Position numbers and translations under genes: made by a program. 6,582 bases of DNA from Candidatus Endoriftia persephone str. Hot96_1+Hot96_2 (GTDB lineage Bacteria > Pseudomonadota > Gammaproteobacteria > Chromatiales > Chromatiaceae), in contig AASF01002120.1 of the NCBI GenBank assembly GCA_000168735.1, positions 1-6,582 on the forward strand. Reading direction: 5' to 3'. The notes under the pieces were generated by a model. That model saw only the letters and a program-made list of their open reading frames with translations. It searched no databases and was not told the origin of the DNA. Shown here piece after piece: positions 1 through 6,212 of the stretch. How positions within the stretch are numbered: position 1 is the stretch's first letter; each line of letters starts with the position of its first letter.

Positions 1-325
1 GATCATGCCGTTGATCCACATCAGCACAAACACCCTAAAGGCTTCCCGCTACGCGCCCTGCTGGTCGGTATGACGCATGGCCTGGCGGGCTCCGCTGCGC
101 TGATCCTGCTAACCTTGGAGAGTGTTCAGTCACCACAGCAGGGGCTGCTCTATATTCTGCTCTTCGGTTTGGGCTCGATCGTCGGTATGGCGCTGCTCTC
201 GCTGGCCATCAGCCTGCCGCTGGCGCTACTCGGCCCGCAACCTCAGCTGGGCCCACAACGGTCTGAAAGGGGTGGTGGGTCTGGTAACGATTGGCTTGGG
301 GGCAACTCTGTTGGTTGGGGTCTGA
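1..325 (+). CDS. UreH-like / NicO-type membrane transporter, 3' part, frameshifted
   Basis: This is the C-terminal part of a polytopic inner-membrane protein of the kind annotated as urease accessory protein UreH, nickel/cobalt (NicO-like) transporter or TauE/SafE-like exporter; it begins before the window. Frame 1 reads a His-rich loop (HxxxxxHxHxH near the start), then LLVGMTHGLAGSAALILLTL and a second hydrophobic segment rich in Gly and Leu. At about 222-223 the coding frame moves to frame 2 and continues as RYSARNLSWAHNGLKGVVG and a last membrane helix, ending at TGA 323-325. Removing one G from the GG at 222-223 restores LPLRYSAR, which is what I remember of this family. The continuation of frame 1 to base 501 is low-complexity and not believable. 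The family role is probably transport of Ni/Co or another small metal or anion; the exact substrate is unknown. The family call is fairly sure, the substrate is not. Confidence 0.72.
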
Positions 326-406
326 CTGAAAAAATACCGCCCGATCTGAAATCAATAGTTGACCCTGGAAGGGTTCGGCGGCATGCTCTTGCCTATGGAG
401 GATTTG

Positions 407-493
407 ATGCACATCAAAGACGTTTTGGTAGTATGCCGACTGCGCATTTGGGCAGCGGTGGGGCCGTCTGTGCGTCTGGAGGAGGAGAGCTGA
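407..493 (+). CDS. Possible 28-residue ORF or gene remnant
   Basis: ATG at 407 is preceded by a good Shine-Dalgarno sequence (GGAGG, 397-401, five bases upstream). The frame reads MHIKDVLVV, then R/W/A-rich residues, and ends in LEEES with TGA at 491-493. The MHIKDVLVV start resembles the first beta-strand of universal stress (UspA-like) proteins, so this could be the start of a lost or frameshifted gene, but nothing downstream supports a full domain before the terminator at 531. The rest of 326-530 shows no other convincing gene. A TTGACC at 359-364 could be a weak -35 box without a good -10 partner. It may equally be chance; low confidence. Confidence 0.2.
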   Translation: MHIKDVLVVCRLRIWAAVGPSVRLEEES

Positions 494-530
494 GGATTTA
501 ATTAGAACAAACCGAAGCATAATAATCTTG

Positions 531-567
531 AAGGCCGCAGATCCTACCATCTGCGGCCTTTTTTATT
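531..567 (+). terminator. Strong rho-independent terminator
   Basis: AAGGCCGCAGAT (531-542) and ATCTGCGGCCTT (549-560) form a perfect 12-bp stem with a six-base loop (CCTACC). A run of six T (559-564) follows, then ATT. This is a textbook intrinsic terminator for plus-strand transcription, closing the unit that holds the UreH-like gene and any small gene at 407. It lies 37 bases before the EamA gene, so it should largely insulate that gene from upstream transcription. Confidence 0.9.
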
Positions 568-603
568 GGCCAAAGTAAATGTATTGACGATAAGGAAGGA
601 AAG

Positions 604-1524
604 ATGTCTGTTCCGGCCGCCTATCTGGGTGTGGTGTTGATCTGGACCACCACTCCGCTGGCAATCAAGTGGAGTGGTGATGGTAGTGGCTATCTATTCG
701 GGGTCACCAGCCGTATGTTGATCGGCGTGGTACTGGCATTGGTGCTGATCGCACTGCTGCGCCTGCAGATGCCCTGGCACCGTCGTGCACGCCGCACCTA
801 TCTGGCTGCCGGGTTGGGTATCTATGTGGCGATGTTGGCGGTCTATTGGGCCTCTCAATACATTCCGTCGGGGTGGATCTCGGTGCTGTTCGGCCTGAGT
901 CCGATTATTACCGGCCTGCTGGCGCACTATTGGCTGGAGGAGGTTGGCCTGACACCGCTGCGTCTGCTGGCGGTGGGGTTGGCCCTGGCGGGGCTGGCTC
1001 TGATCTTTATTGACAGTCTGAACTACCCGGCGGTGGCGATGCTGGGGGTTGCTGCGATGCTGGTCTCGGTGACCATTCACTCCGCCAGTAGTGTCTGGGT
1101 CAAACGCCTAGATGCCGGCCTGCATGGTCTGGTGGTGACCGGCGGTGGCCTGCTGGTGGCGGTACCGCTGTTTCTGCTCACCTGGTTTCTGACCGGCGAA
1201 CAGTGGCCCGAGACCATTCCTGGGCGGGCGCTCAGCGCAATTCTCTACCTGGGCGTGATCGGCTCGGTGCTCGGTTTTGCCCTCTACTTCTACGTGCTGC
1301 GGCATGTGGAGGCGACCCGGGTGGCTCTGATCGCGCTGATGACACCGGTATTGGCGCTGCTGCTAGGCCATTACTTCAACGGTGAAGCACTCGATCTCTC
1401 GGTCGGGATCGGTGCTGGCTTGATCATGTTGGGGCTGGCCGGGTTTGAGTTTGCAGATCGCTTCCAGCGAGAACTGGTCACACCCATCTCAGGGGATGAC
1501 TGGCGAGCAGGCCCTAATGGATGA
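604..1524 (+). CDS. EamA/DMT-family inner-membrane permease
   Basis: This intact 306-residue protein belongs to the drug/metabolite transporter superfamily (two EamA repeats, about residues 5-140 and 150-283, ten predicted membrane helices). Family members export or import small metabolites such as amino acids or nucleosides by secondary transport; the substrate here cannot be deduced. Visible support: an N-terminal helix with LGVVLIWTTTPLAIKW, the segment YWASQYIPSGWISVLFGLSP typical of the end of the first repeat, and LGVIGSVLGFALYFYVL plus EATRVALIALMTPVLALLLG in the second repeat. The length is normal for the family. The start ATG 604 is set by a strong ribosome site (AAGGAAGG, 592-599). 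The gene has no frameshift, unlike several neighbours. Only 37 bases lie between the terminator and the ATG and I see no convincing promoter there, so it may depend on readthrough or on a promoter I do not recognise. Confidence 0.9.
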   Translation: MSVPAAYLGVVLIWTTTPLAIKWSGDGSGYLFGVTSRMLIGVVLALVLIALLRLQMPWHRRARRTYLAAGLGIYVAMLAVYWASQYIPSGWISVLFGLSPIITGLLAHYWLEEVGLTPLRLLAVGLALAGLALIFIDSLNYPAVAMLGVAAMLVSVTIHSASSVWVKRLDAGLHGLVVTGGGLLVAVPLFLLTWFLTGEQWPETIPGRALSAILYLGVIGSVLGFALYFYVLRHVEATRVALIALMTPVLALLLGHYFNGEALDLSVGIGAGLIMLGLAGFEFADRFQRELVTPISGDDWRAGPNG

Positions 1525-1708
1525 TCCGGACCAGCCGACCGAGCACAGCTGAGGTCAGTCTGGCGACTCTTTGCCGGGCTGATCTCCGCCCAGGGGGAAG
1601 GCGGGCATCTATCGCCGGAACCGGGATGGCTGGCGTCAGCTCCACCATCATGGATCGATTGCCGATTCTGATTTACTGCAGGCGTATCAGCGTGCAGTGA
1701 TGGGTTAG
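1517..1708 (+). pseudogene. Small broken reading frame after the EamA gene
   Basis: Just inside the end of the EamA gene, ATG 1517 opens MDDPDQPTE, which stops at 1550. Frame 1 then reads AQLRSVWRLFAGLISAQGEG (about 1564-1605), and frame 2 resumes as GIYRRNRDGWRQLHHHG, then SIADSDLLQAYQRAVMG, ending at TAG 1706-1708. Read together with two opposite single-base shifts (about 1545-1565 and about 1600), this gives one small protein of roughly 60 residues of unknown function, overlapping the EamA stop by a few bases as co-translated genes do. An alternative is the 59-codon frame from ATG 1521 (ATGA overlap with the EamA stop) to TGA 1698-1700, but its Ser/Ala/Gly-rich composition is less protein-like. 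I do not recognise a family. Otherwise 1525-1704 holds nothing I can identify. Confidence 0.35.
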
Positions 1709-1992
1709 GTGGGGTCGGTGGGGGCGCTATCCAGCAGGCCATTGCGCTGCAGGATGCGGTGGATCTTGCGGCCGCTGTCGGCCAGCTGGGAGAGGTCGCC
1801 GAAGTTGGGGCGCACGCCCTGGTCGAGTCGTGCCTGCCAACCTTCCAGCTCACTCTCCAGGTAGTCGAGCAGCTTCAATGAGCAGCCATTGCAGGGGCCG
1901 TCGCAGATCCGTGCCTCGGCCAGATCGAAGGGGGTCGCCGCGCGGATCTGCCTGATCAGCTGATGCATCGCAGTGGTGGTGTCCGGCTTCAT
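1705..1992 (-). CDS. Small conserved-looking protein with C-x3-C-x2-C motif
   Basis: This 95-residue soluble protein has no signal peptide or membrane helix. The notable element is CDGPCNGC at residues 30-37 (Cys30, Cys34, Cys37), a spacing that could bind zinc or an iron-sulfur cluster or form a redox-active group. It is followed by an amphipathic helical stretch (LKLLDYLESELEGWQARLD) and a Ser/Arg-Lys helix at the C-terminus. ATG 1992 lies three bases after the dctM stop, so it is almost certainly translated with the transporter operon and is its last gene. The stop (TAA 1707-1705) overlaps the TAG of the converging plus-strand frame. I have an impression of similar unnamed proteins in sulfur-oxidising gammaproteobacteria but cannot confirm it. 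Real gene: likely. Function: unknown. Confidence 0.72.
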   Translation of the reverse strand: MKPDTTTAMHQLIRQIRAATPFDLAEARICDGPCNGCSLKLLDYLESELEGWQARLDQGVRPNFGDLSQLADSGRKIHRILQRNGLLDSAPTDPT

Positions 1993-1995
1993 TGC

Positions 1996-3270
1996 TCAGC
2001 CACGCCCGAGCAGGGCGAGGGAGAGGAACGGCCAGTAAGTGATGATCAGTACCGCGCCGAACAGGATGAAGAACCAGGGCAGGGTGGCCAGATAGATCTG
2101 TATGATCGGTCGCTCGAAGCGGTAGCTGGCGATGAACAGATTCATCCCCACCGGCGGGGTGAAGTAGCCGATCTGCATATTGGCGAGGAAGATGATGCCC
2201 AGATGCACCGGGTCGATGCCGTACTGCACCGCCACCGGCAACAGCAGAGGCACCATCAACACCAGCGCGGAGAAGATATCGAGCATGGTGCCGAGCACCA
2301 GCAGAAAGACGTTGAGCAGCATCAGGAAGGTGAGCGGATCAGAGACTCTCGCACTGACCCACTCGAACAGCTGGGTGGGGATCTCGGCGTCGATCAGGTA
2401 GTTAGTGGAGGCGAGCGACAAGCCCAGGATCACCAGGATGCCGCCCACCAGCAACATCGACTCGCGCATCACCCCGGGCAGCTTGCGCAACGGGATCTCC
2501 TGATGGATGAAGACCTCTACCACCAGCACATAGAAGGCGGTGACTGCGGCCGCCTCGGAGATCGCGAAGTAGCCGCTGTAGACCCCGCCGAGCACGATGA
2601 TCGGCAGCGGGATCTCCCAGATCGCCTTGCGCATCGCATCCAGTGCCTCAACCCGGGAGAAGGGATGCAGCGTGGCGCCGCGGCTCGACCAGAGGCTCCA
2701 GCCGACCAGCAGCACCAGCATCAGCAGGCCGGGCAGAATGCCGGCGAGGAACATGTCATCCACCGAGACCGATACGCCGATGCCCATCTGCTGCGCTACC
2801 ACCGCGTAGAGGATCAGCGGCAGCGCCGGCGCGAACAGCAGTCCCAGGCTGCCGGAGGTGGTGACCAGGCCGAGGCTGAAGTTCTGTTTGTAGCCCGACT
2901 CCATCAGGGCCGGATAGAGCAGTGCGCCCAGCGCCACGATGGTTACGCCGGAGGCGCCGGTGAAGGCGGTGAACAGCGCGCAGGCGATCAATGAGACAAA
3001 GGCCAGCCCGCCGGGCATCCAGCCGAGCAGGGCGCGGGTCAGGCGCACCAGCCGGTAGGGGGCGTTGCTCTCACTGAGCAGATAACCGGCGAAGGTAAAG
3101 AGTGGGATCGCCAGCAACACCGGCATCTCGGCGATGCGGAAGAACTCGATCGCCACTACTGACAGGTCGATCTCTGACTGGTAGAAGCCCCACAGGGCGC
3201 TGGCGCCGATGATCACGAACAGCGGGGTGCCGATCAGCGCTAGCAGGATCAGTCCGAGAGCGATCAGCAT
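1996..3270 (-). CDS. dctM: TRAP transporter large permease subunit DctM
   Basis: The 424-residue large membrane subunit of a tripartite ATP-independent periplasmic (TRAP) transporter, which moves the solute across the inner membrane using an ion gradient (usually Na+). Length is typical. Family hallmarks are all present: AIPLFTFAGYLLS (about 54-66), TAFTGASGVTIVALG (about 101-115), the reentrant-loop region LVTTSGSLGLLFAPALPLIL (about 135-154) and TPPVGMNLF (about 371-379). About a dozen hydrophobic segments fill the rest. Start ATG 3270 is chosen because the corrected dctQ frame stops at TGA 3272-3270, giving a TGATG overlap, and because MLIALGLILLALIG matches the usual DctM start. The same reading frame is open upstream to 3702, but that part encodes dctQ sequence and then out-of-frame residues, so a 568-residue fused protein is not real. 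The 95-codon gene follows after three bases. Confidence 0.95.
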   Translation of the reverse strand: MLIALGLILLALIGTPLFVIIGASALWGFYQSEIDLSVVAIEFFRIAEMPVLLAIPLFTFAGYLLSESNAPYRLVRLTRALLGWMPGGLAFVSLIACALFTAFTGASGVTIVALGALLYPALMESGYKQNFSLGLVTTSGSLGLLFAPALPLILYAVVAQQMGIGVSVSVDDMFLAGILPGLLMLVLLVGWSLWSSRGATLHPFSRVEALDAMRKAIWEIPLPIIVLGGVYSGYFAISEAAAVTAFYVLVVEVFIHQEIPLRKLPGVMRESMLLVGGILVILGLSLASTNYLIDAEIPTQLFEWVSARVSDPLTFLMLLNVFLLVLGTMLDIFSALVLMVPLLLPVAVQYGIDPVHLGIIFLANMQIGYFTPPVGMNLFIASYRFERPIIQIYLATLPWFFILFGAVLIITYWPFLSLALLGRG

Positions 3271-3760
3271 CACTGCCACTCCCCGTTGCGAAAGCGCAGC
3301 GGCAGGTTCAGCAGAAAACGCAGTGTCAACACGCCAAAACCGATCGGGATAATGATCTCGCCGGCCCAGGCGGGAATGCCGTTGAACAGCTTTGTGCCAT
3401 CCTGCCATTCGAACCAGACGAAGCGGCCACCGGTGCCAGGCGATCAGGCTGCAGACGGCGGCGCTGAACAGGTCGGTGGCTGCCTGCAGATAGGCTAGGC
3501 CACGTCCTTTGAAGATGTGGGAGAGCAGATCGATGCGGATGTGGCGGTCCTCGCGGGCGGCCGCCAGCGCACCGAGTAGGGTGATCCAGAGCACCATTAT
3601 GCGTAGGCTTGGATCGGCCCAGATGATGCCGGAGTCGAACAGGTTGCGTAGCGCGATCTGCGCCACCGCGAGCAGGATCATCGCGGAGAGCAGCAGTGCC
3701 ATCAGGCCGTCCTCGATGGCGAGCGATTGTGCGTCGGATCCGTTTCAATTGTTCCAGCAT
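3270..3760 (-). CDS. dctQ: TRAP transporter small permease subunit DctQ, two frameshifts
   Basis: The small membrane subunit that pairs with DctM. It is readable only across three frames. ATG 3760 starts MLEQLKRIRRTIA; one extra base near 3721 leads to AIEDGLMALLLSAMILLAVA; a second extra base near 3432, after LIAWH, leads to GGRFVWFEWQDGTKLFNG, then IPAWAGEIIIPIGFGVLTL and a C-terminus ending NGEWQ with TGA 3272-3270. Removing both bases gives 162 residues, normal for DctQ, with four membrane helices and the family-like segments IALRNLFDSGIIWADPSLR and AREDRHIRIDLLS. The gene overlaps the cupin frame by 16 bases and dctM by one. A TATACT at 3766-3771 just upstream resembles a -10 box but has no -35 partner. 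A start at ATG 3702 is possible but would lose the N-terminal cytoplasmic helix. Confidence 0.85.
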
Positions 3761-4167
3761 GATGGCAGCAGTATACGCGTTTTACAGACAGATCCCGATA
3801 GGAATACGGATAGTTCAGCCCTTAGGTGCTGGATAGCCGGGGGGCAGGAGTGGATATGCAGCGCCCAGCCCAGATGCCAGAGGGGATCCTGGCTGGTCTG
3901 CAGCACCTGATGGGGTGTGTGGGCCGGGATGAAAAGCGAGTCGCCGCGCGACAGCGTGAGTTGTTCACCCGCCATCTCCAGCAGTGCCTCTCCCTGGATC
4001 ACCGCCACCCACTCGTCCTGCTCCTGAACAAACAGCTCGCTGCGGCTGCCGGCGGGGGCTGCATGCATACGCTCCAGCTCCAGGTTGGGGCAGCGCAACA
4101 GGGTCTCGAAACGCTCCTGAGAGCCGTTGGCTGAGGCGTGATCGAAGAGATTGAAGACCTGCAACAC
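3745..4167 (-). CDS. Cupin-domain protein inside the TRAP operon
   Basis: A single-domain cupin, probably cytoplasmic. Residues 51-65 (DEWVAVIQGEALLEM) form the first cupin motif and 75-88 (GDSLFIPAHTPHQV) the second, with the expected G-D, P81, H83 and H86; the HxH of classical motif 1 is replaced by Gln/Asp/Glu, so metal binding may be altered. WHLGWALHIHS (97-107) is the closing strand where this family normally ends, at about 110 residues. The extra 33-residue tail after a CCCCCC run (about 3839-3844) looks unrelated and could come from a missed one-base indel; removing one C would stop the frame at about 118 residues. Start is GTG 4167, six bases after the dctP stop, with only a weak AGGG site, suggesting coupling to dctP. 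Role is unknown: perhaps sensing or modifying the imported solute. Confidence 0.82.
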   Translation of the reverse strand: MLQVFNLFDHASANGSQERFETLLRCPNLELERMHAAPAGSRSELFVQEQDEWVAVIQGEALLEMAGEQLTLSRGDSLFIPAHTPHQVLQTSQDPLWHLGWALHIHSCPPAIQHLRAELSVFLSGSVCKTRILLPSCWNN

Positions 4168-4173
4168 TGAACC

Positions 4174-5173
4174 CTAGTTGGGGTGCGAGCGGCGGTATGC
4201 TGTGATCAGTTGCCGCAACTGTTCGAATAGCGATTTTGAGAGTGCCCCATCCTGGACGGCCTGAGTGACGGAATTGGCGGCTTTCTGCTCCCACAGGGCG
4301 CGGTCCGCCGGGTCCGGCTGGATGAATTCAATGCCTTGTTGTTTGAGGGCGGCCTTGGCCTGTTTGTTATCGCTGCGGTTGGATGTGTTCAGCGACGCGA
4401 ATGCCTTGAGCATCTCCTCTCTGAGGATGGCCCGGTCGGCACTGGAGAGCTTCTTCAGCGCCTTCTCTTTGATCACCAGACTGCCATAGAGATAGGAGAG
4501 CGGGATATCGGTGAGGTATTTCACCCGGGTGTGCCACTGCAGTGCAATCGCGCCGATCGGTGAGGAGGCAATGGTGTCGATGAGGCCGGTCTGCAGGCCG
4601 GTCAGGACATCGGTGAGCGGCAGGGGGATCGGCGATATGCCAAGTTCGCTGAAGGCGTTGCTGCTGACTTGATCGGTCTCGGGGATCCAGATCCGTTGTG
4701 ATTTGAGCTCCTGCGTGTTGCGTACCGGGCTGTTGGACAACAGATAGGCAAAGCCGCCCTCACTGATGCCGTAGCTGGCAAAACCCTTGGCATGGAGCGA
4801 CTCGGCGATCAAAGGATCCATCGACTGACGCACATGGTCCACCTCCTGCAGGTTACGGAACAGAAACGGCAGTCCGTAGAGTTGTGCATCCGAGGAGATC
4901 TGGGTCAGGCCTCCACCGGAGATGGCGCCACCGTGGAGCTGGTTGACACGGATCTTGCGCAGCACGCTCTGGTCATTGCCCATTCACGCCACCGGGGTAG
5001 AAGCGCAGTTTGACCCGCCCCTCGGTGCGCGTTTTGATCTGTTTGGCCGCTGCGCGCATGGTCTTCATCCAGCTAGTGCCATCCGGCGCGATGGTGGCGA
5101 TCTTGAGGGTGGTGGCGTTGGCGGTGGTCAGCAGGCTGAGGCTGAAAAAGAGCGCAAGTATCGCGCGGATCAT
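4174..5173 (-). CDS. dctP: TRAP transporter periplasmic solute receptor DctP, one frameshift
   Basis: The periplasmic substrate-binding subunit that captures the solute and delivers it to DctQM. The start (ATG 5173) has a GGAG ribosome site (5183-5180, six-base spacing) and encodes a signal peptide, MIRAILALFFSLSLLTTANA, with cleavage likely after Ala20. TTLKIATIAPDGTSW opens the mature domain. At 4983-4984 one extra base separates LRFYPGGV from MGNDQSVLRKIRVNQLHGG; removing it gives a continuous 332-residue protein, the usual length. Later family-like segments are QRIWIPETDQVS (159-170), PLPLTDVLTGLQTGLIDTIA (183-202) and IGAIALQWHTRVKYLTD (206-222). By position R160 may be the conserved arginine that binds the substrate carboxylate in TRAP receptors, but this is inferred. 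The gene heads the dctP-cupin-dctQ-dctM cluster and follows tatT with a 143-base gap that holds a putative promoter. Confidence 0.92.
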
Positions 5174-5233
5174 CGTGGACTCCGGATCTGTTGTTTAACG
5201 CAGGTAGAAAGGTAGATGCTTTCGCCTGGCAGT

Positions 5234-5264
5234 ACTATCTCGTGTGGGTGCATTTTTGTGTCAA
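5234..5264 (-). promoter_or_regulatory. Putative sigma-70 promoter for the dctP operon
   Basis: On the minus strand a perfect -35 box TTGACA (5264-5259) is followed after 19 bases by GATAGT (5239-5234), matching four of six positions of the -10 consensus. Transcription would start near 5227, leaving a leader of about 54 bases before the dctP ATG. The 19-base spacing is longer than ideal, and GAGATA at 17 bases is a poorer alternative. The 143-base gap between tatT and dctP otherwise shows no clear terminator or riboswitch. Confidence 0.42.
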
Positions 5265-5316
5265 TTCGCACTGGCGTGTGGCGCTGATGCTGGTTTCAGG
5301 GGGGGGCTACGATTGA

Positions 5317-6184
5317 TCAAAAGTAGTCATCAGCCAGCAGCTCCCGGGCCTGTCTTTGGGCGATGACGTTGCTCCAGGGTCAGCCCCTGGGGCCTGGGGG
5401 TCGGCGGCGATCACCTCGTTGAGCAGGCGGTCGTGTAGTGCTTGATTGAACACCAGGCGGGCATAGCGGCGGGCAAACTCGACCTTGGCAATAAGGTCGC
5501 GCCCTTCTGAATATTTCAGGGCCTGTTCGAAGTGTCGCCGGCCAATCTCAGGATTGCCACCCAGCGCCCGGTGGGACCTGCGATCGGGATGACCCCCAGA
5601 TAGAGCTGAGCACGACCCTGTTCGTAACCCGGTTTTATGTTGATGACCCGCTGCAGCAGCGTCTCGACTTTGGGCAATTGCGCCACCGGCGTTCCAGTCG
5701 TCCTGATGGGCCTGGATCCAGCCGGCCCAAGTGGTGGCCATCAGATAAAGGCCTTCGATATCGGAGATGCCGATCTGTGCGACTTCGGCCTGAAACTCGC
5801 TGAATGGGGCAGAGCGTTTTTCGCAGAGTCCTGCGTTGGGAGTCGCAGACGGCCGCGTGCTCGGCGTAGCTCGACGCGCCTCTCTGGCAGCCACGCCCCT
5901 TCTGACGTTCCGGGTCTTTCACCAGGCCGCTGCCATAGGCGCTGTAGAGTCGTGCGCCAGCAAACAGTAGGACTGGATCATCGTTCGATTCAGTGATTAG
6001 AGAGTCGAGCAGCAGCAGGTAGGCGGGGGCGCCGCTGCGTACGATCTCCGGGTCGCTCTGATTGAGCATGGCGCTCGACAGATTGGTGGCGAGCGAGTTA
6101 GTGGCCATAGAGGCGCAGCCGCTGAGCATCGAGAGCAGCAGCGCAAGGCAGGAGCGGCAGGCGCCAGTGAGTGAGTTTGAACAT
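5317..6184 (-). CDS. tatT: TatT, TPR lipoprotein of a TPAT TRAP transporter, many frameshifts
   Basis: TatT is an outer- or periplasm-facing lipoprotein built of TPR-like helices that partners the DctP-type receptor in TPAT systems (known from Treponema pallidum TatT/TatP). The reading here needs about eight ±1 shifts. ATG 6184 begins MFKLTHWRLPLL; after one extra base (6148) LALLLSMLSGCASM gives a lipobox LSGC with Cys23. NQSDPEIVRSGAPAYLLLLD, RLYSAYGSGLVKDPERQK, SYAEHAAVC, APFSEFQAEVAQIGISDIEG, TTWAGWIQAHQDDWNA, AQLPKVETLLQRV, GYEQGRAQLYLGV, GGNPEIGRRHFEQALKYSEG, KVEFARRYARLVFNQALHDR and AQRQARELLADDYF follow in order. Shifts lie near 6148, 5899, 5877, 5827, 5687, 5565-5600, 5385 and 5370; the net is +4, so the corrected length is 287 residues, normal for TatT. 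Stop is TGA 5319-5317. Family identity is firm; whether the gene is intact in the cell is not. Confidence 0.88.
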
Positions 6185-6212
6185 CCGACTGTTCGGTTGG
6201 GCGGGGCTGAGG

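Noticed and set aside
326..501. Frame 1 continuation of the UreH-like gene to base 501
   Set aside because: After about 223 the residues become Gly/Ser-rich and unlike the family, while frame 2 gives the expected C-terminal helix and stop.
209..550. 113-codon minus-strand frame over the UreH-like gene and terminator
   Set aside because: It begins within the terminator stem, has no ribosome site, and is antisense to a recognised gene.
565..603. TTGGCC / GATAAG as a promoter for the EamA gene
   Set aside because: The start site would fall inside or after the ribosome site AAGGAAGG, so the transcript could not use it.
1963..2994. 343-codon plus-strand open frame opposite dctM
   Set aside because: It is exactly antisense to the clearly coding dctM and its Gln/His/Asp/Glu/Arg-rich composition is the usual shadow of a GC-rich membrane-protein gene.
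3761..3800. TATACT (3766-3771, minus strand) as a promoter for dctQM
   Set aside because: No acceptable -35 box lies 16-18 bases upstream and transcription would begin at the dctQ ATG; co-transcription from dctP explains dctQM better.
5307..6129. Two separate overlapping proteins (6129-5635 and 5894-5307) as distinct genes
   Set aside because: Each carries only alternating pieces of one TatT sequence; joined across shifts they give a single 287-residue protein.
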